A stretch of 64,000 nucleotides of DNA from Longitalea luteola (lineage in GTDB: Bacteria; Bacteroidota; Bacteroidia; Chitinophagales; Chitinophagaceae), in the NCBI RefSeq assembly GCF_017356035.1, contig NZ_JAFIQX010000002.1, positions 434,001 through 498,000 on the forward strand. Direction: 5' to 3'. The number at the start of each line of letters is the position of its first letter. Within the stretch, counting starts at the first letter, position 1. The notes below the pieces were generated by a model. It made no database searches and had not been told where the DNA came from. It saw nothing but the letters and a program-made list of their open reading frames with translations. The position numbers were made by a program, and so were the translations under genes. This document shows positions 16,920 to 25,356 of the stretch, one piece after another.

Positions 16920-18467
16920 ATGGCAGAACAAGGATTTAGGAAATGGATCATTACCATTACCGTGATCATGGCTTCTTTGCTGGAGTTGATCGATACGACC
17001 ATTGTGAACGTGGCCCTGCCCGAGATCATGGGTAACCTGGGTGCCACCCTGGAAGATGCGGGCTGGCTGGTAACAGGTTATGCGGTGGCCAACGTAATCA
17101 TATTGCCAATGTCGGGCTGGTTGGGCGATCGGTTTGGGAGAAAGAATTACTTTCTGGCTTCCATTCTCATCTTTACAGCTGCCTCGTATTTATGCGGACA
17201 GGCAAGTTCACTCACAGAGTTGATCCTATACCGGTTATTGCAGGGTTTGGCTGGCGGGGGTTTGTTGTCAACAGCCCAGGCCATTTTAATGGAAACCTGG
17301 CCGCGCGAAGAAATAGGCATGGCTACGGCCCTGTTTGGCTTGGGGGCGGTAGTTGGTCCTACACTCGGTCCTACCATCGGCGGTTACATTGTTGACAATA
17401 CCAACTGGAGATATATCTTCTATGTAAATATTCCTGTAGGCGCAATTGCCGCATTCCTGGTGTCGATGTTTGTGCGCGAGTCGCCGATGTTCGCCAAGGG
17501 AAAACCGATCGACTGGTGGGGGATCCTGTTACTGGCCATAGGCGTGGGCAGTTTGCAGGTGGTGTTGGAAAAAGGCGAAACAGAAGACTGGTTCGAGACT
17601 CCTTACATTACTGTACTTACCTTTACTACAATATTGGCTGTGGTCGGGTTTATATGGCGTGAACTGAGCATAGACCATCCGGTGGTTGATTTTCGGATCT
17701 TGAAAGACCGGAGCTTTGCCATTGGTATTATCACTTCGTTTGCGCTTGGCTTTGCTTTATACGGATCCGTATTTATTTTCCCGGTATTTTGTCAGAACCT
17801 GCTCCATTTTACCGCCCTGCAAACCGGGTTGATCTTGTTGCCTGGCGGCCTGGCAACCATTCTGATGATGCCGTTTGTGGGCGCCATGCTGAAGAAAGGA
17901 GTGCCTGCACAGTACATGGCAACCGGCGGATTCATCCTGTTCTTTGTATTCTGCTGGATGTTATCCAACAGCACGCTTGAATCAGGCACCGGCGATTTCT
18001 TCTGGCCGCTGATCATTCGCGGTATTGGTATGGCCATTTTATTTGTACCATTGACCACATTGGCGGTACAGGGGCTGCAGGGAAAACAGATTGGTCAGGG
18101 TACTGGCTTAAACAACATGATGCGGCAGTTAGGCGGTTCATTCGGCGTGGCCATTCTTACCACGCTTATACACGTAAAATCGGCCGAAGTACGCACTGCG
18201 CTGCTGGCAAATTTGAATCCCTATAACCCTGCCTATGTTCAACGTAATGAGGGACAGGTCCAAATGTTAATGGGTAAGGGCGCTACCCTCCTGGAGGCCC
18301 AGCAGAAAAGCAACCTGATGATGGAAGGAAATATTATCAGGCAAACCATGCTGGTAACATACGATCATATGTATATGCTGATCGGTCTGTTTGTACTGGC
18401 AGCTATTCCGGTGATCTATTTGCAGAAGTTCAAGAAGAAGCCGGTGATCGTAACCGACGCACATTAA
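16920..18467 (+). CDS. DHA2 family drug:proton antiporter, EmrB/QacA type
   Basis: A 515-residue major-facilitator transporter with about 14 hydrophobic segments. Motif D1 is near residue 25 (ELIDTTIVNVALP), motif A is GWLGDRFGRKN near 70 and motif C is the glycine/proline-rich GLGAVVGPTLGPTIGG near 140; all are typical of DHA2 drug exporters. I start at the ATG at 16920 (MAEQGFRKW); the open frame continues upstream into repeat sequence and is not coding. With the TolC and EmrA-like genes it should form a tripartite pump under TetR control. Unusually, a 261-base repeat cluster separates it from the HlyD gene. Confidence 0.94.
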   Translation: MAEQGFRKWIITITVIMASLLELIDTTIVNVALPEIMGNLGATLEDAGWLVTGYAVANVIILPMSGWLGDRFGRKNYFLASILIFTAASYLCGQASSLTELILYRLLQGLAGGGLLSTAQAILMETWPREEIGMATALFGLGAVVGPTLGPTIGGYIVDNTNWRYIFYVNIPVGAIAAFLVSMFVRESPMFAKGKPIDWWGILLLAIGVGSLQVVLEKGETEDWFETPYITVLTFTTILAVVGFIWRELSIDHPVVDFRILKDRSFAIGIITSFALGFALYGSVFIFPVFCQNLLHFTALQTGLILLPGGLATILMMPFVGAMLKKGVPAQYMATGGFILFFVFCWMLSNSTLESGTGDFFWPLIIRGIGMAILFVPLTTLAVQGLQGKQIGQGTGLNNMMRQLGGSFGVAILTTLIHVKSAEVRTALLANLNPYNPAYVQRNEGQVQMLMGKGATLLEAQQKSNLMMEGNIIRQTMLVTYDHMYMLIGLFVLAAIPVIYLQKFKKKPVIVTDAH

Positions 18468-18490
18468 GGTTAACAGTTAACAAGTTGATA

Positions 18491-18527
18491 AAGGTGGGTT
18501 CCGTTCCGGGGCTCACCTTCTTTTTTC
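18491..18527 (+). terminator. Terminator of the efflux operon
   Basis: AAGGTGGG pairs with CTCACCTT across a short GC-rich loop and is followed by a T run, 24 bases past the emrB-like stop. Confidence 0.7.
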
Positions 18528-18562
18528 GATGAGTCCCATTTGAAGCCAGGCGATGAGACATG

Positions 18563-18898
18563 TATAAAAAGAAACAATCCCGGAGGTATTCCGGGACTGT
18601 TTAAAAAGTTTGTACTAAACCTTACCAAGAAGGAACAGGGTTCATCAGGAGGTACAAATTTTAAATCATTTTCAAAGGATGCCTGGATTAAGCGGATCTG
18701 GATTTTTGTTTGTCTTGATTGAATGATTCAGGAACGATTACGGTTTTCAGGAACATTGGTTTTACCTGGTCTTTCTTTGGATCTTGGATATCCCGCCTGC
18801 AGCGGGTTGGTCTTTCAGGATCTTGGTTGATTTTTCTTGGATTGTTGGATCAGGTTTTCGTTTGGATATTGGTGTTCTTATGAATCAGTCAAACTTGA
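18563..18898 (-). ncRNA. Candidate minus-strand small RNA
   Basis: No protein gene is visible in 18530-19095, yet the minus strand has a full promoter-to-terminator layout. The -7 box TATGTTTG is at 18905-18912, with CTTG 20 bases further upstream as a near -33 box. A strong hairpin lies at 18572-18602 (AAACAGTCCCGGA pairing with TCCGGGATTGTTT, one wobble, only perfect on this strand), followed by TTCTTTTT. The body is A/C-rich with repeated words (AAGATCC, AAAGACCA) and a CCCGC-GCGGG hairpin, and has no open frame above about 22 codons. Function unknown. Confidence 0.3.
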
Positions 18899-19095
18899 CG
18901 ATTACAAACATATTGTTAAAATAGTTGAATTGCAAGCGAACAAACGCTTGATTTATACATTTCAGAAATTACCTGTGAAATAGTAAAACTACGTAATGTT
19001 CCAGGTGCTTATACTTTGAGTTTCTATTTGACGCTGAATTAGAATAACTTGTAAGTCACATCACAAATTGATTCACTCGAAAAAACGAAAATACT

Positions 19096-19917
19096 ATGCA
19101 GTTCAAGGGAAAGAAAGTACTCATTACAGGTGGTTCTCGGGGCATAGGAAAAGCGATTGCTATGCGTTTAGCAGCAGATGGCGCTGAAATTGCCATCGTT
19201 GGCAAAACGGCTGAACCTCATCCCAGGCTTGAAGGAACCATTTATACAGCAGCGGAAGAAATTACCAAAGCCGGTGCAGCCCGGGTGGTTCCGATTCAGG
19301 GCGATATTCGTTTTGAAGAAAGTATAGAGCAGATCGTAAAAACAACCGTGGAGCAATTGGGCGGCCTGGATATCCTCGTGAATAATGCCAGCGCCATTAA
19401 CCTGATGCCCACAGAACAAATGGAGCCTAAACGCTGGGACCTGATGCATGATATAAATGTCCGCGGTACCTTTTTTATGAGCAAAGCATGTTTACCGGCA
19501 TTAAAACAAAGTGGTAATGCCCATATTTTGAACTTGTCGCCACCGCTGAATTTAAATCCCGAATGGTTTGGCCGCTTCCTGGCTTACACGATCAGCAAGT
19601 TCGGCATGAGCATGATCGTGCTGGGACTGGCTGAAGAATTAAAACCACACCGGATAGGCGTAAATGCCCTCTGGCCCAAAACCACCATTGCCACTGCTGC
19701 CATTCAGAACATTGTAGGAGGCGATGTGATGGTGCAACGCAGCCGGAAGCCTGCAATAGTAGCTGATGCGGCCTATTATATTCTGCAGCGCCCCGCTTCG
19801 GAATGCACCGGCAATTTCTTTATTGATGAAGATATACTGGTGCAGCAGGGTATTACCGATCTTGATCATTATGCCGTGAACCCCGGTGGCAAACTTATGC
19901 CCGATCTCTTTTTGTAA
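19096..19917 (+). CDS. SDR family oxidoreductase, HSDL2-like
   Basis: A 273-residue classical short-chain dehydrogenase. The cofactor motif TGGSRGIGKA is at about residues 10-19, NNAS near 98, a catalytic Ser in LNLSPP near 150 and YTISKFG (YxxxK) near 163. The C-terminal part resembles the human HSDL2 SDR domain (ALWPKTTIATAAIQN). HSDL2-type enzymes act on unknown, probably lipid-derived, substrates with NADP. The gene stands alone, with a long upstream gap and a convergent T9SS cargo gene downstream. Confidence 0.9.
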   Translation: MQFKGKKVLITGGSRGIGKAIAMRLAADGAEIAIVGKTAEPHPRLEGTIYTAAEEITKAGAARVVPIQGDIRFEESIEQIVKTTVEQLGGLDILVNNASAINLMPTEQMEPKRWDLMHDINVRGTFFMSKACLPALKQSGNAHILNLSPPLNLNPEWFGRFLAYTISKFGMSMIVLGLAEELKPHRIGVNALWPKTTIATAAIQNIVGGDVMVQRSRKPAIVADAAYYILQRPASECTGNFFIDEDILVQQGITDLDHYAVNPGGKLMPDLFL

Positions 19918-19920
19918 AAG

Positions 19921-19953
19921 CAAAAAAGAACGTCCCGGCACATCGGGACGTTC
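19921..19953 (-). terminator. Terminator of the T9SS cargo gene
   Basis: GAACGTCCCG and CGGGACGTTC form a perfect 10-pair stem. On the minus strand it is followed by TTTTTTG, so it serves the minus-strand gene ending at 19984. It lies in a convergent gap and may also block plus-strand readthrough from the SDR gene. Confidence 0.8.
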
Positions 19954-19983
19954 CGGAGGTACTAGTCATGGCTAAAAAGCAGC

Positions 19984-21243
19984 TTACTGTTTTATGAGTT
20001 GTGTGGTTCCAATTTTTTTGCCTGTTGCGTCTTCTACGGTTATAATATAAGTACCGGAGGGCAGCGCCTGTATGCCAGGTACAGGAATATTATTTGAGCC
20101 TGCAATCAGCGGCCGCTGGAGATGCTGCAGCTGCAAACCGAACTGGTTGTATAGTTTTATATGTGCAGCCAGTTTGTTTTCACTGTTGATGGTAATGGTA
20201 GCTGTGTTGGCAGCAGGATTTGGATATGCCCTGATGGTTGATTTTTCGTTTGCGGTGCTTCTGATGCGGATGGTTTGCGAATAGGAATAATTGCCAGACA
20301 TATCCACTTGTTTCAGGCGGTAATAATTTACTGAAAATGCGTTGTCGTCAACAGCATTGTATTCCCTGGTGCTGTTGCTGTTGCCAGCAGCCTGCACGGT
20401 AGTAAGAGTTAACCAGTCGATCCCATTCACGCTTTTTTCTACAACAAATTGCCCGAGGTTCTCTTCCTGCGCTGTTGACCAGTTAAGCTTTACTGTATTA
20501 TTGTTAAGGGAGCCATTAAATGAAGTTAAGGTAAGTGGTAGAACGATGGCGGGTTGAAAACTAATATTACCCAGGACAATGTATTGAGCCGTGGGGTTAG
20601 ATATGGAAGCACTGTTGTTCCGGTAACGGATTCTTACCTGGTTCAACAGGGTATTGCCAAAATCAACTACCACTGTTCCATTTTGATCCGCTGCATTGGA
20701 AGCGCTGTTTCCGCCTCCCTGCAAAAGCGTGGCTGCATAGGCCCTGTTACCTGAGATCCTGACAATATCGGAGCTGGCTACCAGCTTTGTAATAGTTGGG
20801 TTGACGGTAGTATTGGTACTACTGGTGCCCGTTACAACGATCTCATCAACATTTAGATGAAAAACCAACCAGTCCATATCAATATCCGCCACATTAAACC
20901 GAACATTTGTTACCGGTGCATTGAAAGCAATGGTTATATCTGCATAGTCTGATTCGCTGTCCCAGTCAACACCCACAAACAGATTATCAGCATTGGAGCC
21001 CAATGCACTTACATATTCGTTGCTTACTTTGGGCGAGGAATAGGCATAAGAGCCTGCACGGCTGTTACTGATATTAATCTGCGCATTAACCAGTGAGCTT
21101 CCAATGTTATTGGCGGTACCAGTGGTTCCTCCGTTAAGCCAACCTGTTAAGAGGCTGGTTGCCCAGTCCAGTACGACGGATTGAGCTACCGTTTGTTGCA
21201 TACTTAGCACCAGACAAGTGCATAAGATGTAGAAGGTTTTCAT
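19984..21243 (-). CDS. Secreted protein with T9SS type A sorting domain
   Basis: A 419-residue secreted protein. A signal peptide (residues 1-20, LCTCLVLSMQQTVAQ) is followed by a Ser/Asn/Thr-rich beta domain of about 220 residues that I do not recognise. Next is a fibronectin-like module starting LPLTLTSFNGSLNNNTVKL with YYRLKQVDMSGNYSYSQ, and a C-terminal type A sorting domain of about 75 residues (AYPNPAANTATITI, then LPSGTYIITVE and a final TTQLIKQ). The sorting domain directs export through the type IX secretion system and attachment to the cell surface or release. Function of the N-terminal domain unknown. Transcribed alone. Confidence 0.9.
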   Translation of the reverse strand: MKTFYILCTCLVLSMQQTVAQSVVLDWATSLLTGWLNGGTTGTANNIGSSLVNAQINISNSRAGSYAYSSPKVSNEYVSALGSNADNLFVGVDWDSESDYADITIAFNAPVTNVRFNVADIDMDWLVFHLNVDEIVVTGTSSTNTTVNPTITKLVASSDIVRISGNRAYAATLLQGGGNSASNAADQNGTVVVDFGNTLLNQVRIRYRNNSASISNPTAQYIVLGNISFQPAIVLPLTLTSFNGSLNNNTVKLNWSTAQEENLGQFVVEKSVNGIDWLTLTTVQAAGNSNSTREYNAVDDNAFSVNYYRLKQVDMSGNYSYSQTIRIRSTANEKSTIRAYPNPAANTATITINSENKLAAHIKLYNQFGLQLQHLQRPLIAGSNNIPVPGIQALPSGTYIITVEDATGKKIGTTQLIKQ

Positions 21244-21403
21244 ATTTCGGATTTTTGCACAGCCAAATGGTCACAATTAAGTTGCCAACTAAGTGCAAGT
21301 ATGTAATAAGCTCTATAACAATAGTATTACTTATAAAGAAAAATGTAGTTGTATGGTAAGTATGTCCCGGTATGGGAAAGAATTGTCCATGGAAGGGAAA
21401 TAA

Positions 21404-21446
21404 AAAAAACCAAAATGATACATCACTGTATCGTTTTGGTTTTTTC
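21404..21446 (-). terminator. Terminator of lysS
   Basis: AAAACCAAAATGATACA and TGTATCGTTTTGGTTTT form a long stem with one wobble. On the minus strand it ends in eight T. It lies 29 bases beyond the lysS stop, and T runs on both sides make it potentially bidirectional. Confidence 0.85.
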
Positions 21447-21474
21447 AAATACTTATTATAAGAGAAATGAGTGT

Positions 21475-23001
21475 TTACTCAGCTGTTTTTTCAGGCCGCA
21501 TTTGCGGGAACAGCAATACATCCTGGATGCTGGGTTGATTGGTCATCAACATCACCAGGCGGTCTATACCGATCCCGATCCCTGATGTAGGCGGCATACC
21601 ATATTCGAGCGCACGCAGAAAATCGTTATCTATATACATGGCCTCATCATCACCGCGTTTCAGCAATTCAGCCTGTTCTTCAAAACGCTCGCGTTGATCG
21701 ATGGGGTCGTTCAATTCACTATAGGCATTGGCGATCTCTTTTCCGTTTACCATTAATTCAAAACGTTCTACCAATCCGGCTTTACTGCGATGCTTTTTGG
21801 TGAGCGGACTCATTTCGATGGGATAATCGATGATGAACGTCGGTTGCACATAGTGCGCTTCACATTTTGAACCGAACAGCTCATCGATCAGTTTTCCTTT
21901 ACCCATGCTGGCTTCAGTATGGATATGCAGCTTTTTACATACATCTCTTAATCCGGCTTCATCCAGGTTACTTACGTCGATGCCTGTATGTTCTTTAATG
22001 GCATCGTAGATGCTGATGCGCTTGAAGGGCGCTTTAAAATTAATTTCTTTATCACCTACCTGCACGGTTGTGGTGCCATGTAAAGCCACGGCTATTTTTT
22101 CGAACAATTGTTCGGTGATCTCCATCATCCAGAAATAATCCTTGTAGGCGGTGTACCATTCCAGCACGGTAAATTCAGGATTATGCGTGCGGTCCATACC
22201 TTCATTACGGAAGTTGCGGCTGAACTCATATACCCAGTCAAACCCGCCTACGATCAGGCGCTTCAGGTACAGCTCATTGGCAATACGTAAATAAAAAGGT
22301 ACATCCAGCGCATTGTGATGCGTCACGAACGGCCGCGCGGCGGCGCCACCGGGAATGGATTGCAATACCGGTGTATCTACCTCCAGAGCGCCCTGATCAT
22401 TCAGGAAATCTCGGATAGTATTGATCAGCTTGCTGCGTTTTGTAAACGTATCTTTCACCTGTGGGTTGATGATGAGGTCAACATAACGCTGGCGGTAGCG
22501 GAATTCGGGATCTGTTACGGCGTCGAAGGTCTCGCCTTCTTTTTCCTTTACGATCGGTAATGGTTTCAACGATTTGGTAAGGAAGGTGAGCTCAGTTACA
22601 TGCACAGATGTTTCACCGGTTTTGGTGGTGAAAACATAGCCTTTCACGCCAATAATGTCGCCAATATCGGTGAGGTGTTTCCAAACTTTGTCATACAGCA
22701 TTTTGTCTTCGCCGGGGCATATATCGTCGCGTTTTATGTATAACTGAATGCTGCCGGTGCTGTCCTGTAATTTGGCAAAGGAAGCTTTACCCATGTCACG
22801 GATGCTCATGATACGGCCGGCCAGGCATACATCGGCAAAATCGGCTTTATTTTCTTCACCCTTGTAATTTGACTTTATGTGGGCTGCAGTTATGTTAACG
22901 GGATACAATGGCGCAGGGTAAGGATCGATACCCAGCTTTTGTAATTCCTGTAATTTTTCGCGTCGGATGATTTCCTGTTCAGACAAATGTTGTGTGCTCA
23001 T
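21475..23001 (-). CDS. lysS: Lysyl-tRNA synthetase, class II
   Basis: A 508-residue class IIb aminoacyl-tRNA synthetase. An OB-fold anticodon-binding domain (about residues 50-150, ADVCLAGRIMSIRDMGKASF) precedes the catalytic core. Motif 1 lies around FLNDQGALEVDTPVLQ, motif 2 is FRNEGMDRTHNPEFTVLEWY and motif 3 is GIGIGIDRLVMLMT. The length is normal. I start at the ATG at 23001 (MSTQHLSEQEI); the in-frame ATG at 23043 overlaps the promoter. Single-gene unit with its own -7 box and terminator. Confidence 0.97.
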   Translation of the reverse strand: MSTQHLSEQEIIRREKLQELQKLGIDPYPAPLYPVNITAAHIKSNYKGEENKADFADVCLAGRIMSIRDMGKASFAKLQDSTGSIQLYIKRDDICPGEDKMLYDKVWKHLTDIGDIIGVKGYVFTTKTGETSVHVTELTFLTKSLKPLPIVKEKEGETFDAVTDPEFRYRQRYVDLIINPQVKDTFTKRSKLINTIRDFLNDQGALEVDTPVLQSIPGGAAARPFVTHHNALDVPFYLRIANELYLKRLIVGGFDWVYEFSRNFRNEGMDRTHNPEFTVLEWYTAYKDYFWMMEITEQLFEKIAVALHGTTTVQVGDKEINFKAPFKRISIYDAIKEHTGIDVSNLDEAGLRDVCKKLHIHTEASMGKGKLIDELFGSKCEAHYVQPTFIIDYPIEMSPLTKKHRSKAGLVERFELMVNGKEIANAYSELNDPIDQRERFEEQAELLKRGDDEAMYIDNDFLRALEYGMPPTSGIGIGIDRLVMLMTNQPSIQDVLLFPQMRPEKTAE

Positions 23002-23020
23002 ATAATTGCAAATGCGGCTG

Positions 23021-23028
23021 CAAAGGTA
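23021..23028 (-). promoter_or_regulatory. -7 box TACCTTTG of lysS
   Basis: A full TAnnTTTG match on the minus strand, 20 bases before the lysS ATG, giving a very short leader. It fixes the start at 23001. Confidence 0.6.
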
Positions 23029-23055
23029 CTTGTTACCCGGCACACAACCAACCGG

Positions 23056-23152
23056 GGTGGCAAGTTACAGGTTTCCGGTTTCAGATTCCCCGAAATGCAC
23101 AACCCGCCGAAAAAGCGGAGGCCCCTGAAACCTGAAACCTGTAACCTGTAAC
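23056..23152. repeat. Inverted word-repeat cluster
   Basis: GTTACAGGTTTCCGGTTTCAG on the left and CCTGAAACCTGAAACCTGTAAC on the right are inverses, with CCGCC-GGCGG-like bases between, so the gap between the flavin reductase and lysS can fold into one large hairpin. Related words recur at 47738-47835. Confidence 0.8.
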
Positions 23153-23153
23153 A

Positions 23154-24035
23154 TTAGTCCAGCGCCAGCAGCACCTGCCAGGCTTCCCGCACTTTGCCAT
23201 CGCTTAACAGCTTTTGAGCATACGTATGCAATTCGGTTTCCATATCGGCCGGGTTGAGCGAATAATATTGAAAGATGTTCTTTAGCTGTGCATCGTCGAA
23301 AGACGGATCAATAACCGGCATTTCATGCACATTGCCCAGCTGGGCCAGGTTATTGCCCGTAAGTATGCGGCTGTTCCTGATGGGCGCCGGAAGGGCGTCG
23401 ATACCAATTCCCAACTGAGTGTTGGGTTTTTCAACCTGGAAAAGATTGTTTTCATCCACCTTGCAATACCAGTCGCCACCCAGGCGGGCGACGTGGTGCA
23501 GTTTGCGCTGATCGATGAGCCTGTTTTCGTTCAGGATCTCATCGGCGATATGCATACGCAATACTTCACAAATGACCAGGTTGCCTGCGCCACCTTCTGT
23601 GCCCAGGGTTTTTATTTCAAGCACGCGGCACTCCATCTTCACCTTGCTCTCTTTTACCATTGGCGGTTGTACGAGGGTGGCTGGTTCGGCGGTGAACCCG
23701 GCCTTTACAAATTCATTCACTTCTTTGGGGAACTCACAGCTCGAGAGGCTGGCCTGGTACACCATATCGTAGTCCACAATATTGATCACCACCTCCGGCA
23801 CTTCTATCACATTTTGTAATGTATGTTTGGTGGTATTATCACGTACCCTGCGTGCAGGTGAAAAAATAACGATGGGCGGGTTGGAGGAAAAAAGATTAAA
23901 AAAACTGAATGGGCTCAGGTTCACCGCACCCGCTTTGTCAATGGTGCTGGCAAAACAAATGGGCCGCGGTGCAATGGCATGCTGCAGGTAGTTCTGACGC
24001 TGAACCGTTGTTATATCTTTTAAATCGATGATCAT
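23154..24035 (-). CDS. Flavin reductase family protein
   Basis: A 293-residue FMN-binding split-barrel protein of the DIM6/NTAB-like flavin reductase family. The N-terminal AIAPRPICFASTIDKAGAVNLSPFSFFN is the characteristic FMN-site segment (PRP, then N-L-A/S-P-F-S-F-F). NPPIVIFSPARR follows and a helical C-terminal extension of about 90 residues ends the protein. Such proteins reduce flavins or act as redox enzymes in aromatic-compound catabolism. It is followed upstream on the same strand by a fumarylacetoacetase-family gene, so a shared catabolic role is plausible. Confidence 0.85.
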   Translation of the reverse strand: MIIDLKDITTVQRQNYLQHAIAPRPICFASTIDKAGAVNLSPFSFFNLFSSNPPIVIFSPARRVRDNTTKHTLQNVIEVPEVVINIVDYDMVYQASLSSCEFPKEVNEFVKAGFTAEPATLVQPPMVKESKVKMECRVLEIKTLGTEGGAGNLVICEVLRMHIADEILNENRLIDQRKLHHVARLGGDWYCKVDENNLFQVEKPNTQLGIGIDALPAPIRNSRILTGNNLAQLGNVHEMPVIDPSFDDAQLKNIFQYYSLNPADMETELHTYAQKLLSDGKVREAWQVLLALD

Positions 24036-24039
24036 GGAA

Positions 24040-24105
24040 TACTAATCTGCTAATTTGCTAATGTGCTGATCCCGCAAAGCGGGACAGGTTGTGCTAATGG
24101 AAAAC
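24040..24105. repeat. CTAATxTGCTAAT word repeat
   Basis: CTAATCTGCTAATTTGCTAATGTGCT is a repeated 9-10-base word, followed by a small CCCGC-AAA-GCGGG hairpin and TGTGCTAATGG, filling most of the flavin reductase-FAH gap. Confidence 0.65.
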
Positions 24106-24117
24106 AATCATTTCCAC

Positions 24118-25128
24118 CTACACCGATTTCTTCCTGGCCAGGATGGAAAAATCGTCTTCCTCGGCAACGATCGTATTGCTTAAGATGCCCAATCCGTCAA
24201 TTTCCAATTCTACTACATCGCCAGGCTGCAGCCATTGTTCCTGGTAATTGGGATCATTCAGTTTACCGGTACCGTTCAATTCGAGGAAGCAACCGGTTCC
24301 TACAGTGCCGCTGCCTATTACATCGCCGGGATAAAGGTCAACGCCATACGATGCCCTTTCAATGATCTCGGCAAAGGTCCAGTTCATATCTTTCATATTA
24401 CCATCGCTCACCTGTTTACCATTCACCCGGCATTGCATCCGCAGATTAAAATTTTTACCGGTGTGGCCTTCCTGCGCGGGCACTTCAAACTGTTTTAATT
24501 CATCTAAGGTTACCAGCCACGGACCTATAACGGTAGAAAAATCTTTTCCCTTGGCAGGCCCCAGGTTCAGCAGCATTTCTTCCATTTGCAGGCGGCGTGC
24601 GCTCAGGTCGTTCATGATCATCAGTCCGCCGATATATTCATCGGCATCTTCGGCCCTGATGTTGCGGCCATGTTTGCAAACCACAATGGCCACTTCCAGC
24701 TCAAAATCGAGCTTTTCAAAATGATCCGGCATACATTGTACGTTGCCCGGTCCCTGGATGCTATGGTGATTGGTAAAATAAAATATGGGGTATTGATCAA
24801 ATTCCGGGATCATGGGTGCTTTCCGGTTGCGACGGGCCGCTTCCACATGTTGCCTGAATGCATAGCCATCGCGGCAGGAGCTGGGGAAAGGAACCGGGGC
24901 AAGGATCGTAGCGCTGTCGTACGCAAAGCCCTTGCTCTTAGGAATTTTGCCTTCCCTGATCATCATTTCTCCACCCAGCGCCATCGAATACGCATCTTCC
25001 CAGTAATTTAAAAACATACTCATATTCTGGGGCAGATCGGGATGTAGAACTTCGGCATCGTATAATAATCCGTCTACCAGTATGGCTACGCGGTCCTGGC
25101 TTTCGCTGAGATAAGAAACAAGTTTCAT
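24118..25128 (-). CDS. Fumarylacetoacetate hydrolase family protein
   Basis: A 336-residue FAH-fold hydrolase. Visible family segments are a YFTNHHSIQGPG stretch, a metal-binding Glu in FELEVAIVV, the glycine-rich GGLMIMNDLSARRLQ, GPAKGKDFSTVIGPW, and the C-terminal GDVIGSGTVGTGCF. FAH cleaves fumarylacetoacetate at the end of tyrosine/homogentisate breakdown; the family also includes acylpyruvases, so the exact substrate is not settled. It lies upstream of a flavin reductase gene on the same strand, separated by an 82-base gap with CTAAT-word repeats. No homogentisate dioxygenase is in the window. Confidence 0.9.
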   Translation of the reverse strand: MKLVSYLSESQDRVAILVDGLLYDAEVLHPDLPQNMSMFLNYWEDAYSMALGGEMMIREGKIPKSKGFAYDSATILAPVPFPSSCRDGYAFRQHVEAARRNRKAPMIPEFDQYPIFYFTNHHSIQGPGNVQCMPDHFEKLDFELEVAIVVCKHGRNIRAEDADEYIGGLMIMNDLSARRLQMEEMLLNLGPAKGKDFSTVIGPWLVTLDELKQFEVPAQEGHTGKNFNLRMQCRVNGKQVSDGNMKDMNWTFAEIIERASYGVDLYPGDVIGSGTVGTGCFLELNGTGKLNDPNYQEQWLQPGDVVELEIDGLGILSNTIVAEEDDFSILARKKSV

Positions 25129-25154
25129 GTATGGCAGTATTTTAGAGCATGCAA

Positions 25155-25300
25155 TGTAATTGAAAAGTTGATAGAGTTAACAAGGATGACAAAGTTGATA
25201 AGGTTGATAGGTCATAAGTGGATAAAGCGAGAAATAGAACGCAGGAAGACAGCTGGAAATTGGGGTGGCGCCAACTGCCCAGCGCCCATTGCGAATTGCC
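25155..25300. repeat. Short word repeats
   Basis: AGTTGATAGAGTTAACAAGG, AAAGTTGATAAGGTTGATAGG and then CTGCCCAGCGCCCATTGCG. The first vocabulary is shared with 18468-18490 and 31066-31110, the second with 10988-11024. Confidence 0.65.
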
Positions 25301-25356
25301 GTTTTTTGCGGTATAAAAAATTACTGTTCCGTGTTATTTGTTTGTAACTTTTGCCC

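Noticed and set aside
18540-18722. 60-codon plus-strand frame
   Set aside because: It runs through the strong hairpin at 18572-18602 and has no upstream promoter.
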